In this document: positions 10,712 through 27,080 of the stretch, one piece after another
Layout: each line of letters opens with the position of its first letter
Position numbering within the stretch: position 1 is the stretch's first letter
DNA from: Papaver somniferum
Lineage: Eukaryota; Streptophyta; Magnoliopsida; Ranunculales; Papaveraceae
Reading direction: 5' to 3'
DNA length: 64,000 nt
Assembly (NCBI RefSeq): GCF_003573695.1
Contig: NC_039361.1
Location: 94,242,279-94,306,278 of the forward strand
Made by a program: the position numbers and the translations under genes
Notes under the pieces: generated by a model
What the model saw: the letters and a program-made list of their open reading frames with translations, nothing else
Databases searched by the model: none
What the model was told of the DNA's origin: nothing

Positions 10712-13700
10712 AAATGTCTTCGTAGTAGACTTGCTATGGCATGGGTGGATGGATTTAATTTTGAAATTGTTCAATCAACCTTAAATATGATCAATGTCCT
10801 AGTTAAAACCAATTTCTTTGACAAGGAATGGTTGTTAACAGGATTTTATGGATCACCATATAAACCATTTAAGCTAGAATCATGGAAACTTTTGGAAGAA
10901 ATAGCAGTAAAAGTAAATTATAAAAAATGGCTTGGATGGTTTTAGGGGACTGGAACCAAATCTTGAGTAAAGAGGATAAACAAGGAGGAGCACTTTTTGT
11001 TGAAAGTGAAGTAGAACCTTTCAAAAGACTCCTTGTTAGATCAGCTTTAGAAGACTTTGCTTACTAACCATAGAGAAGGTAATGAAAATATTCAGGAAAG
11101 ACTAGATAAAGCCTTTGTCAATGTTGAATTGCAAAACCAATTCAGAGATTCTTCTCTTAAGGTTTTAATCTCAGTTGGCTCTGATCATTGTCCTCTATTG
11201 GTTAATATGGATGGAAATGAGAAGGACAACTCTGCTTTTTCTTTTAAATTTTTTGATACATGGTTAAAATATCAATCTTGTTTAGATTTGATAAATGCGT
11301 GTTAGATTAAGGAAACATCTAATCCAACATATTCTATGATTTACAACCTTCAAAATTTGGGTAATCAGCTGACATTTTGGAGGAAAAATGTGTTTGGCTT
11401 ACCTACTAAGAAGATTAGAAAACTTTTAGCTGAAATAGAGAACATGAACAAGTTAAAATTTTCTGCTGGTTCTCAAAATTTGATTAACTCTAACATGTTG
11501 AGTCTAGAGAAACTTTATGACACTGATGAGGATATAGCTAAAAGACTTTCTAGAGATAACACAGTAAATCTAAGAGAAAGAAATATAAGATATTTCCATC
11601 TCAAAACAATGAAAAGAATAAAAAGAAACAAAAAAGATTTTCTTTTGAATGTTGATTCTAAAGAATTAAAAAATAAGAAGAAAATAGCGCAAGAACTGAA
11701 AAGCTACTTTGAAAATCTCTTCAAGGCAATGCCTACCCTGGAAAATGAAAATATTTTCTCTTATCTCTCTGTAGGAGTGACTAGGGAAGATAACAGGAAT
11801 TTGATGGCTATACCTACTCATGAAGAAATTTGGGAAGTAGTAAGAAACATGAAACCCAACAAATCGTCGGGACCTGATGGCTTCCCGGTGTCGTTTTTCA
11901 AACATAATTGGTCCTTAGTGGGAGATTAGTTATTAAGTTTAGTTAAATATTTTTGGATTTCAAAACAACTTAACCCTGAACTAAACAAAACCTTTCTTTT
12001 CTTAATCCCCAAATGCAAAGAACCAAAAACACCTTCTGATTTTAGACCAATTGGTCTCTGTAATGTTCCTTACAGAGTGATATCTTAACTGTTAGCAAAT
12101 AGAATGAAAGGCTTACTTGATAAGCTAATTTCTCCCTTTCAATCAGCTTTTTGTCAAAAAGACAAGTTTCTGATAACATTATAGTAGCACATGAGTTAAT
12201 TTATGCCATGAATCATAGGAAAACTAAAGAAAAAGGTCTAGGAGTCAAAATAGACATATTGAAAGCTTTCGACAGAGTAAGTTGGATTTTTTTAACAACA
12301 ACCATGGAGGAATTGGGTTTTTGTAAAGATTGATGTACTTTAATTACTCAATGTATCTTAGCAGCATCTATTGTTGTTCTTTTAAATGAAAATGATGATT
12401 ATTTTTTTAAACCATCAAGAGGATTAAGACAGGGGGATCCACTGTCCCCCTACTTATTCCTCATATGCATGGAGGTATTCTCAAGATTTATAATTTCAAA
12501 AGAAATCTCGAAGTAAATTCAAGGCTTAAGAATAAGCATGAAGAATACTCCAATTTCCCATCTCTTCTTTGCCGACGATTGCCTAATCTTCACAAAAGAA
12601 AATCTGCAAAGATGCAAAAATTTGTTAAATGCACTTCATGAGTTTAGTATGGTTTCAGGTCAAATGGTTAACTTTGAAAAGTCAGGCATCTTCTTTAGTT
12701 GGAAAATACATCATAAGCTTATAAAAATGATGTCCAAGATGCTAAAAATTAAGAAAATGGATATCAAAGATTCTTATTTGGGAGTTCCATTGTTTATTGA
12801 CAAATCAAAACTAAAAACCTTTGACTTCATAGTTAGCATAATGAAAGAAAGAATAAAAGGTTGGAAAAGTAAGATTCTTAGCCAACCAAGTAAACTGATT
12901 CTTAACAAATCAGTTCTTTCTGATATGCCGATTTATCAAATTGGATGTTTTAAACACCCTACAAAGATCACGGCTAGAATAAATTCCATCCAAACTTCTT
13001 CTTGGTGGGGGAAAGATGCTAATGTAAAGGGAATTACATAAAATCCTGTAAATATCATTATTGCTTCATTTCCTCATGTTATTGCTCAAACCATATTGAA
13101 GATTAAACTGTTTATGAATGCACTTGATACCTTAGACCAGGATAAACCTAGGTGGAAGCTAACAAGAAATGGCATACTCACAGTCAAGTTATTATATGAT
13201 AGGTTATGTGGAAAGCATGAAAGAAATCGGGTTACTGAGTTGTTCTGGAAGAAATTCTGGAAAACCCAACTGTCACAAAGAATTAAACTATTCATATGGA
13301 AATGTTTGAATGATGCTTTGCCAGTAACACAAATTCCTTAGTAGACATATGAAAGATGTAGACAATAATATATTTTCTGCAAAGACAAAACAGAATCTGT
13401 TGTTCATCTTTTGTTTGAATGTTGGTATGCTAAATCAGTATGGATGCAACCACCTTTTGCTCATGAAAGTCAATCTAATTCTGTTAAAGTTTCTTTTAGT
13501 GACTACTTCAATTGTTGGCAATCACAAGGAGATAGGTAATAGAAATTAATGCTACAAAATGTTGGTTTATATGGAAAGAGAGGTGTAACATGATTTTGAA
13601 GACAAAAATGCTACTTCTTTACAAACATCTATTATAATTCAAAGACATTTAAACTACTGGAGCTGTAATGAAAAGAACCTGACAAATTCAAGGACTTACT

Positions 13701-14263
13701 CTACAATAAAACAAACTCATAATGTTCCTTGGAAATGTCCTGCACATAATTGCTTTAAATTGAATTATAATGCCTCTTGGATTTCATAGACAGCCTTTGC
13801 AGGTTTTGGTTTAATTTTGAGAGATGATGCAGGTAATGGGAGAGCAGCTAAGTCGGGAGTATTCCTTACTGCAAGTGCAGAAAAAGCGGAAGCTGTAGCT
13901 CTTCTGCAGGGAGCTAAGTGGGCCAAAGATGCAGATTTGGAACACTTTTGGATGGAAGGTGATTGTGAAAGAATTGTGGATTTTATCAAAGGCAAGACAA
14001 CAATGATGGATTAGAGGAACCAGATTATAGTTAAGGAAGCAATGCAAGTTTTAGCTGAATATTGCAACAACTTTTTGGGATTCAAGTTTGTTCACAGGTC
14101 TGACAACTCTTTGGCAGTCAAGCTGACTGCGGAGGCGAGGAAATCTTCAATTTTCAATAGCTGGACCGAAGATTTACCAGCCTTTCTAAATAGATTTATC
14201 AATGTAGATAAAATAAGTAAGTGGAAATTATATAAATATCCCTATTTTTCAAGGGATTCATAA
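10386..14263 (+). pseudogene. LINE ORF2 (endonuclease, reverse transcriptase, RNase H)
   Basis: It begins MKILAWNAQGC, the usual start of the plant LINE AP-endonuclease. MVLGDWNQILSKEDKQGG (about 10933) and VGSDHCPLLVN (about 11180) are its catalytic GDWN and SDH motifs. Reverse transcriptase pieces follow: KPNKSSGPDGFPVSFFKHNW (about 11860), PSDFRPIGLCN, DILKAFDRVSW, RGLRQGDPLSPYLF (about 12420) and the catalytic HLFFADDCLIF (about 12555). The zf-RVT region is 13096-13341. The RNase H region is 13795-14240 (AGFGLILRDDAGNGRAA; EAVALLQGAKWA; EGDC). Many stops and frameshifts interrupt it. The endonuclease start is tandemly duplicated. Confidence 0.8.
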
Positions 14264-14762
14264 ACACCCATATCCATCCATAATAATACCCCTACTCTAA
14301 AAATGGATGAAATCCCGAAATCAGAGATTACCAGTATATCCCTCCTTAATATTACATACATTCACGAATTAATTCGGCCGTTTATTTTCATTTCATGTTT
14401 TTGCTTTCTCTCTCTCTTCGCAACGACTCCATCAGTCCATCTAGAAAAGAAACCAGATCTAGAAAAATTAAATGAAAATTATGCAAAATCGAACCTAAAA
14501 TTGAGTTTTTGATTGTGCAAGTACATGAATGAGATCAATTTAACAGAGAAATAAAAAAAAAAAACCCTGAATAATTAGATTTTATAAGTCGATTTCTTAA
14601 CGAGTTACTGTCTTCTTCAACAACAAAAGTTTGAAGATTCAAAATCAAAGGTAAACAACGATATATACGGGTATAAATTTAGTTCGCATTTGTTTGATTT
14701 ATATATTTTTTTATGATTTGATAATGATTTCATCAGTTTGAGCCAGTAGATTAGAAAATTTG

Positions 14763-14855
14763 ATGGGAGGAGGTGGAGGTGGAGGTGGCGGTTGCAGAGA
14801 AGGAAATGGTGGTGGAGAAAACGATGGATATGGTGGAATTCACAAATCCAGATAA
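14763..14855 (+). pseudogene. Glycine-rich coding fragment inside element A
   Basis: A short frame opens with ATG at 14763 and encodes a run of eight glycines, then a Gly/Asn-rich segment (CREGNGGGENDGYGGIHKSR), and stops at 14853-14855. A related glycine-rich exon-like segment occurs at 15571. It looks like a captured exon of a glycine-rich protein rather than a complete gene. Confidence 0.45.
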
Positions 14856-15570
14856 GGCGATTTGTATTCGATTTGGTATTGATTTGTTTTCATTCATTCA
14901 TGTAAATTGTTATTAACTTAGGATATAGTTAAAATTCTTATGGCAGGAAGTGACGGTGAACGCAATCAAATTAGTTAGTTAAATAATGGCTAATTGTTAA
15001 TGAATGTTTTATGTTTGTGTTAACTCCTAAAAGAAAAACTAACTAATCAAAGAAGCTTAGATTTTCTTAATTATTTATAAGTTACCGATTCTTATACGAT
15101 CATCCCTAAAAAGAACAGATTATTTAACGCTTTAAATTAATTTCTTATAGCTTGTAAAAGTAGATTGTCTCATAACTACATTTTGTTATCATAAAATGGG
15201 TTAACTCCTGTTGTTCATATCGACACAATACTTGAAAAAATGTAAGCCAACTGTGAGTGCTTTGGTAAGTCTATAGTTGTTTTTTGATAAGATAAATGAG
15301 AGAAATGCTTTGATTTTAAGGGTCGATTAAATGTGGGTTTACACAGTTTGAGTAACACAAAACTTTTAATTTTTGTTGTTAGGGCGACGGAAGAGAATAT
15401 TCAACTAGTTAATGTGTATTTTAGTTGTTCCTCAACAATGTTCTTTGCTGAATAATTTTGATTCATGAAGCTAGAGTAACAAATGCAAGCAGCCACACAG
15501 CGCGGTCATCTAGTTTAATATAAATTGTTACGAATTTAGGTTTCTAATCGTCGTTAAATTATTTTGGCAG

Positions 15571-15835
15571 GAGGTAATGGTGAATATCAAGGTGGAGGAG
15601 ATCATGGCAGTGGACGTGGGCGGTGGAAGTGGCAGGGATACGGTAATTGGATGTGCCCTAATTCAAGGTACGTTGATTTATCGTGATGGTTGGGGTTTAA
15701 GCCCTCATGGTGCAGGGTTCTTGTTTGGTGGAAACGTGGTTAAATCATGCAAACAATTTGGATCACATTTTGCTGTGCTCATCAGTTAGTGATGGATGGA
15801 TGTTTAACAACCAGAAGTATAGTTCGTTCCAAATT
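15571..15835 (+). pseudogene. Chimeric fragment: glycine-rich/RanBP2-like plus PP4-type phosphatase
   Basis: After a CAG acceptor, one frame reads GGNGEYQGGGDHGSGRGRW then GYGNWMCPN. This resembles a glycine-rich RanBP2-type zinc finger start (W.CPN). Within 40 bases it changes to GWGLSPHGAGFLFGGNVVKS. In a shifted frame the DNA then matches HQLVMDGWMFNNQ. GWGLSPRGAGFLFGG and RAHQLVMEGYKWMFNNQ are characteristic of plant PP4/PPX protein phosphatase catalytic subunits. The phosphatase part has an in-frame stop, a frameshift and a changed R to H. It is a captured, decayed gene piece, not a functional enzyme. Confidence 0.6.
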
Positions 15836-16138
15836 ATTGTTCTAGGTTTGTATTTATTTTTTTGTTTGTCCATCTATGCCATGTTATTGGAAGAAATACA
15901 TTTATATGGTTGTACTTTGTGGGTTCTTTGATTGTGTCCAGCTATTACTGGATATTATTGGAGACACCAAGCATACTCTACAAATATCGCATTAGAGGTA
16001 CAAAATTAGAAACACTATATTAGTTAATTAAGACAGAAATGATTCCATTTTGAACTCTCTCAAATTATCTCAAGTTTATAGTACCTTGTTTTTAGTTCTG
16101 TCTTTTTCATGGCCTTAGTGGTTGTTATGTTCTTACAC

Positions 16139-16211
16139 TGAATTTGTGGTGCAACGGTAGCATGACTGACTCGACGTCAGATAATGCGTGTTCGAATCAC
16201 GCCAAGTTCAC
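16139..16211 (+). tRNA. tRNA-like relic (tRNA-Trp scaffold, anticodon position CGA)
   Basis: The acceptor arms TGAATTT (16139-16145) and AAGTTCA (16204-16210) pair fully with one G.T. The T arm is perfect (GCGTG-TTCGAAT-CACGC) and contains a B box. The D arm GTGCAACGGTAGCATG is A-box-like. The anticodon arm is imperfect, and its loop CTCGACG would present CGA. Overall similarity to tRNA-Trp suggests a pseudogene or SINE head inside element A rather than a working tRNA. Confidence 0.5.
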
Positions 16212-16374
16212 TCGTTCGTGCATATCAAAATGATTTTTTTTTGGCTTGTTATGTTTTTAATGAACTATACAATTCATTTTGTTTGTGAATTTTATTTTTG
16301 TATCTATAGTAAATATATCAGTTTGCAAGCCTCAGGTTTGTTGTCTTTTTTACAAGAAACAAACTATTGTAAGT

Positions 16375-16795
16375 GGCGTCAATTATGGTTGTTGACATCA
16401 GCTTTTAGGATCAACTTATGATGTTGACACGAGATATTGGTGTCGATTTTGGTTGTTGACACGATACCAGAGTAATAAGATATTCCTGGCTTCCATATTT
16501 AGGGTGAACTTCAATGTTGACATCAATTTGTAGGATAAACTTCCACTATTGACACGAATTTTCGTTGTTGACATCAGTTTTCGGGATCAACTTATGTTGT
16601 TGACACAAGTTATTGGTATCAACTTTGGTTGTTGACACGATGCCAGAGTAACAAGATATTCTTGAACTCTAATTTGGGGTAAACTTCAATTATTGACATC
16701 AATTTATAAGATCAACTTCCACTGTTGACACAAACTATTGGTGTGAACTTTGGTGATTGATGCCATCTTATCATGTCAACTTTGGTTGCTGAAAA
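16375..16795. repeat. Dyad array A1: ~26 bp inverted units
   Basis: About eleven units have the form GG(T/A)(G/A)TCAACTT..G(G/A)TTGTTGACA(C/T).A, that is, a GGTGTCAAC arm facing a GTTGACACC arm across a few variable bases. Examples start at 16375 (GGCGTCAATTATGGTTGTTG), at about 16414 (GGATCAACTTATGATGTTGA) and at about 16450 (GGTGTCGATTTTGGTTGTTG). Some larger blocks repeat as well (ACGAT.CCAGAGTAA.AAGAT twice). Confidence 0.75.
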
Positions 16796-17269
16796 CTTCT
16801 TTCTTTTTCTTTTGCGTGGGTTTATCTGTATTTTAAACTATCTCCGTAAGCTATACATACGTACGGTCTTCTATAATTCCTGCATTCATGCTAGAAAAAA
16901 TAAGTAACAATACATCAACCATTTAATTCTATAACTTCTTCATACCTACATTAAGATGTTTAAGCCCATTACACAATAAGGTGTTTTTGAGACATATACA
17001 TTATAAGATGTTAAATACCACTATCATATCTATATTAACATGTTTGACCTACATTAGACTATGTCTTTAACTGAGTCGGTCGAGATAAATGTCTCTTGAA
17101 CAAAGTCAGTATGGGTATCTTGTTGGTCTAGTTGCTCCTCCTGTTGTTGTTAGTGGTTCTCCTCTAGCTTCTATGCACCATTTTCTGTCAAGATTCGCAC
17201 TACTATATCTTGACTCTCATCTTTTACATCTTCTTAGTTAAGTCCACTCAAATCAAGCAGTTTTACCTT

Positions 17270-17408
17270 TTAGAACTTCTGGGGATTCCTCTTCTTCTTG
17301 AATTTTCTTCATCATCTTTGCTTTTGGTGCTTTACCTTTCTTAACTTCTGGTGATTCCTCCGCTTCTTGCATTTTATTCTTCGGCTTTGCTTTTGTCGGT
17401 TCTCAGTT
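17270..17408 (-). pseudogene. Lysine/glutamate-rich ORF remnant
   Basis: The minus strand encodes PTKAKPKNKMQEAEESPEVK then KGKAPKAKMMKKIQEEEE, SPEVLKGKTA and a stop near 17270. It contains two copies of an ESPEV(K/L)KGK(A/T) repeat. A degenerate second copy of the same coding stretch lies at about 17580-17700. Highly charged Lys/Glu-rich frames on the strand opposite the transposase also occur in MULE element C (43812-44010). No family is recognised. Confidence 0.35.
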
Positions 17409-17514
17409 ATCTTTTTTCCAATCTGCTGTCAAACAACAAAAATAGTTAGCATTCCTAATTATATGGACCATGTAATCTTCATTTACAAAATACAGTTTTA
17501 TTTTCAAATGAACT

Positions 17515-17880
17515 TTGGTATCAACTTCGGTTGTTGATCCCAGTTTTTGGCATCAACTTCGGTTGTTGACCCCAGTAAGAACTTATGGGGATTCCTCTAC
17601 TTCTTGTATTTTCTTCATCGTCTTTGCTATTGGTGCTTTACCTTGCATTTTATTCTTCGACTTTGCTTTTGTTTGTTCCTCATTTATCTATTTTCCAATC
17701 TGCTGTCAAACAACAAAAATAGTTGATCCCAATTTTTGGCATCAACTTCGGTTGTTGATCCATGTTATTGGCGTCAACTTTGGTTGTTGATACCAGTTCC
17801 TGGAAGGAAATGTCTCTAGATTCCAGTTTTATTGTATCAACTTCAGTTGTTGATCCAAGTTAGTGGTGTCAACTTTAGTT
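17515..17880. repeat. Dyad array A2: ~26 bp inverted units
   Basis: Six further units have the same arms as array A1: GGTATCAACTTCGGTTGTTG, GGCATCAACTTCGGTTGTTG (twice), GGCGTCAACTTTGGTTGTTG, TGTATCAACTTCAGTTGTTG and GGTGTCAACTTTAGTTTCTG. They flank the duplicated lysine-rich ORF piece at 17580-17700. Confidence 0.75.
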
Positions 17881-18078
17881 TCTGAAATTATCTTTCATGC
17901 TTATAATTGACATTCATTTATTCATGATTTTTTCATTCATGCAAGAAAATAGTTACAATGTGTCAATCATTGAATTATTTTTTTTACACAAAGATGCATC
18001 ACCTTATGCCTCAAACACTGAGAAACTAAACAGAAAGAAGCTTGACCACAAAGAACCGTTCGCATAGTTGGTAGGATC

Positions 18079-18772
18079 CCTAGTTAGTAAGTTCGCGAAT
18101 GATTCGCGAATCATTCGCGAATTTTTCCGTATCACGAATTTTACCGTCTTATTCGCGTACGTTTGCAACTCCGAACCCAAGTCGCGTATTATGTGGCATT
18201 TCCGAATTATTCGCGAACCGTTCACGAATTTTACGTATCCCGAATGATACGTCCGCTTAATTCGCCATAAATTCTTTAGCTTTTACTTTTCAAAGACTCC
18301 ATTTTTTGGGATTTACTGCCTCCCGAGCATACACGACCGAATAGTAGACGTGTTGTGATTTTTATGAAACAAAAACGACTGAAGAGATTTGAAGGTGAAG
18401 GTGAGAGAGATCTCAAACTCACTAACCAAGCATCTAAACCACCATATGACGTCCTCTTGGATAACTAATGTTGTATATATTATTAATATCATCATATTAA
18501 GTTTATTTTTTCTTTAAATAACTCACACATATGCATAAAAATTGGTCTATGACCTTATAAATACAAATTATTTGTTATATATAGATACCGAATTTTCAGA
18601 GCCGAACTCACATTTATAAATCGAATCATACACGTACGTATGCCGTTCCGAATTACTGACGAATCACGTCTCGTTGACCGAATTTTGGACCGAATCTGAA
18701 TTTTACAAAACCGTATAATACTCGTACGTTTGCCGTTCCGTACGTTTGCCGAATCACGAATTACTAACTAGG
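18079..18772. mobile_element. 694 bp TIR element with 8 bp target-site duplication
   Basis: The ends CCTAGTTAGTAA and TTACTAACTAGG are perfect 12 bp inverted repeats. They are flanked by a perfect direct duplication GTAGGATC (18071-18078 and 18773-18780). An 8 bp duplication fits hAT-type or some MULE elements. The interior is dense in TTCGCGAAT, CACGAATT and CCGAATT motifs at both ends, including three TTCGCGAAT copies within 30 bp at the left end. It has no transposase, so it is a non-autonomous element nested inside element A. Confidence 0.85.
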
Positions 18773-20768
18773 GTAGGATCACTAGATTCATGTATTTTAC
18801 ATTAATAAACAACTTTATGATGACAACTAACAAGTTGGTAGTATCCTAGAAACATGAGGGCTCACATACTACACACCAGTGTTCTAGTGAACAAAACTAT
18901 AATGTCACTCTGTCATTAAAATCTACGCTGGCAATACGAGTCATATCCGATACTACTATACCAACATTGTTTCCCATAGCCTCATAATTATTACAACTTC
19001 AACTCAAAATTATTTGACATCAACAAAATAAACAAGCAATCTAAAGAATATATCCATGAGAGAAAACAAAAAAATGTGTGATATAAGTACATGTTACAGT
19101 CAACCACTCATCTTTGTACTATTTAAGAACACCTTGACTAAGAAACTAACGAAGAATTTTTCGAAAAATACAGAAATGTCACTGTTTTCTAATCCATTAA
19201 TTCACTTAATGAATTTACTACAACTACAACACCACCACCATCATCGTTGCTGCACATAAATCTTTCGCATACGATTTACATGATATAGGGTTCAAATACT
19301 GATGTTGGTAAAACACTAGTTTTAGCAAGTTAAGCTACTTTAATCTTATCACCATGTTCAGGTTATGTCATCTTAGTTAAATTAATTCTATTTTACTCTA
19401 ATTAAACAAGCAATTCCAAGGATTTGATTTTTTAAAAAAAATCATCAACAAAATCAAAAAATAAAATCTACAAATCAAATTTAACGAGTTCAGCAAAATT
19501 AGTAGCAAATCTAATCTAATTAAACATGCATCTGTATTAGTTATAAAAAATTAGTTCAAGAAATTAACATGCAACAATATCCTCGAATAATGAAGAACTG
19601 ATAATAACTGATTTGAAATCAAACTTATTTCAAACTCTAAGAAATCAAAATCTAACTTATTTGAAACACAATCACGACTAAATCTGTGTGTACCTTTGTT
19701 TGAATCTTCAAATCGAATATGTTGAAGATGACGGTAAATCGAATATTGAAAATTCAATTTACCCTAACTTTTTTTTTGATGGTTTATGTCTTGATTGTGA
19801 TCTTCTTAAATCTCAAATGATATCGGTACCTTGTTTTTGGTGAATTATAATTCAATTCTCGGTTGGTTGATTTCATCTTTTTGAATTTTATGATCGTGGT
19901 TTCTGTTTCGCTGTGAGAGAGAGATAGAGAGGAGGAATACATAATGATAAAAATGGAGAAAACAAGAGGATATTTTTGTAATCTGATATTTCCGGATCTT
20001 GGTCTCTGGAATGAGGAAGGGTATACTTATTTTGTGAAAGAGTATATTCGTGGGGTATCAAAATTAGGGTATATAATTAATATACCCAATAAGTAATCAG
20101 AATCAAGGTATTAGTAACACCAATACGTATCGGAAACTAGGGTCTCAATCTCAGAACAGGGAGTGTCCTGTGCTGATAACTTGACAACACTGTGTCTATC
20201 TTTTTTTTGGTGTGGTTTTTTTTTAATGCAACCCTTTATTCTCGAAGAAAAAAAAAAAAAAAAACAATTTCAAATTACTTTAGAAGGAGCGAATTCCAAT
20301 TACACAGTTTACAAGTACGTCTCGACAAAAGGCAAAAAAATTGAAAAAGGAAAATAGAAAATTGGATCGAATTTGAAACCTCGTTTAATTGGGGGTCTCA
20401 AAAAACAATTAGGGCCTATACCCACATCATAAATCATATGGGGTTTCCAAAATTCAGTGAAAGGCCTATTTTGCCCTTTCCTAGTAATAAAAGCAAAAAA
20501 ACTATTAATCGTTAACTCTAAGCCCTAATTCATTTTCATTTCTAAACAAAAAAAAATCAGTTCTATCTTCTTTCTCGCATCTCCATCACGACTCCATTAA
20601 TGACTCCAAGATTATTTTTTTCTTCACCAGATTAGAATTTTTTTTTTCTTCACCCAATTAGAAAATAAGTGAACTAAAACTTACTAATCTACTTCCTATT
20701 TGCGTTTAATATGAAGTTTTTTGTTTGTAAAATTCAGTTTCTAACTGAAAAATAACAGTTACAGAATA

Positions 20769-21323
20769 AGGGTCATCAACCTCGATAGTTATATACCCTA
20801 ACGATCCTTTTTCTGGGTTTTAAGGTATGAAAAATCGTTGATGTCTAAGGTATAGGAGATAACGACCCTTTTTCTGGGTTTTAAGGTTTTTTTCCCTAGA
20901 ATAGAGTCGTCAATGTATTATAGAACCAATTGACGATCCTACTCTGACGACCCTTTTTTATACACTAACGACTCTATATGACCAAAAACTACCTTTCTGT
21001 CTAAAAAAATGAAAGGATCGTTATCTTAATTTAGTAGAATCGTCATTGTGTATTTAAGAATCGTCATTTCATATGACTACATATATGACGACCCTAAATG
21101 TTATATTTTACAGAGAGTTTTAGTTTTAGAGTCGTTCTTTGTAAACAAAACAACATAACGACTCTAAGTGACCTAGCTAAAAAGGGTTGTTAATGTTTAT
21201 CACACTACCTAACGATTATTCATAACCTCGAAAAGTTGCAGGTTTGAGTCGTCATTGGTAGTGTCAATAAAATGACGACATTAGAGAGTCGTTTGGGTAT
21301 ACACCCCCGACTATGACGACCCT
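20769..21323. repeat. Dyad array B: ~38 bp inverted units
   Basis: Eight units have the arms A(G)(A/G)GTCGT(C/T)A and T(G/A)ACGA(C/T)(C/T)CT facing each other with unrelated centres. They lie at 20769-20808, 20833-20869, 20903-20940, 21058-21095, 21128-21165, 21183-21220, 21245-21282 and 21285-21323. Five of the eight are exactly 38 bp. Extra single arms occur near 20945, 20966, 21014 and 21037. Confidence 0.8.
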
Positions 21324-21414
21324 TACACTAAGTTGTTCCATAGTGTGGATGATTCGACCACTTGGAGCAACAAACAGATAAATCGAAGGGTATAAGATGT
21401 TTACCTGATTGTTT

Positions 21415-21623
21415 TGAGCTTCGGGTTCCTCATTTTGAGGGTTGGTTCCTTCATTTTGAGCAATGAGATCTTCATTTGCACCAGTATTCATAGCTTCCTC
21501 TATTAACATCTCTTCATCAAACATCCAATCCATAGGATTATTTGAGACAATCTCACCATCAACACAATCATGTTTGTTATTTGAAGTTTCACCAACATCA
21601 TTTCCTCCATTAGAATTAGTCAT
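21415..21623 (-). pseudogene. First exon of element B's gene (acidic N-terminus)
   Basis: The minus-strand frame starts MTNSNGGNDVGETSNNKHDC and is rich in Asp, Glu and Asn (MDWMFDEEMLIEEAMNTGAN and so on). It ends at a consensus donor, CAG|GTAAAC, at 21415/21414. Beyond it lies the dyad-filled intron, but no downstream transposase exon remains. Its acidic nature, length (about 70 residues) and CAG donor mirror exon 1 of element C (41978-42175). That parallel is the main reason to read it as the start of a MULE/FAR1-like transposase gene. Confidence 0.5.
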
Positions 21624-22009
21624 TTCAAATAACCCTAATTTTTTCCCAAAAACTCAACTTCTCCTTCCCCACAACACAAAAACACAATTTTTCTTTTATC
21701 ATAAAATTTATCCAAAATCTGATTTTAATCTAACTAAACTAATTAATATCTTAATTTACCTAATTAACTTAATTAACGCTCATAATTTAGAGATAGTTTA
21801 GCCATTTCAAAAAATTTGAAATAAGGGATAACCCATAATTGCTATTTCATGTCCCTTTTTGTCCTGTAGTGCAGGGCCCTAATTGTTTTCAGGAGGGCCA
21901 ATTAAACCAGGATTCGAAAAAATTACAAAAATCAAAATCAAAAACCAGAAAAAGAGTGAAAAACTTTAGAGAAGAAGAAGAAGAAGAAGAGTGATTTTTC
22001 AGAGAAAAA

Positions 22010-27080
<5,071 letters not shown>

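Larger units (their letters stand above)
8941..14237 (+). mobile_element. Nearly full-length L1-type LINE, degenerate
   Basis: In order, this carries an ORF1 with nucleic-acid-binding features, then ORF2 with endonuclease start, reverse transcriptase, zf-RVT and RNase H. That is the complete domain order of a plant L1-type LINE, spanning about 5.3 kb. It has many frameshifts and stops and cannot be active. The 3' end is placed at about 14237, where MULE-like element A seems to begin. No clear poly-A tail or target-site duplication was seen. Confidence 0.8.
14238..20090. mobile_element. MULE-like element A (diverged TIRs, captured gene pieces)
   Basis: The left edge (14238-14345) and the inverted right edge (20090-19950) are similar at roughly 70% over the aligned part. 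Left ATCCCGAAATCAGAGATTAC pairs with right ATCCGGAAATATCAGATTAC; both are preceded by ATACCC-type strings and followed by a CT-rich tract. I read these as old, long terminal inverted repeats. Inside are fragments of host-like genes, a tRNA-like relic, two arrays of 26 bp dyads, lysine-rich ORF remnants and a nested TIR element. No transposase domain is recognisable. The borders are uncertain by tens of bases and no target-site duplication was identified. Confidence 0.45.
20383..21907 (-). mobile_element. MULE-like element B (1.5 kb, non-autonomous)
   Basis: The terminal inverted repeats are 20383-20416 (GTTTAATTGGGGGTCTCAAA then AAACAATTAGGGCC) and 21875-21907, whose reverse complement reads GTTTAATTGGCCCTCCTGAA then AACAATTAGGGCC. 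Between them, on the minus strand, are a first coding exon (21623-21415) with a good donor and then an intron-like region filled with 38 bp dyads. The transposase body is missing. No clear target-site duplication is present. The right TIR ends about 100 bp before the AUG6 start codon. Confidence 0.65.

Noticed and set aside
13811..14047. Antisense ORFs opposite the LINE RNase H region
   Set aside because: They are shadows of the recognisable + strand RNase H domain.
20200..20265. Poly-T and poly-A runs near 20220-20265 as a retrotransposon tail
   Set aside because: No LINE or SINE body adjoins them; simple homopolymers are common here.
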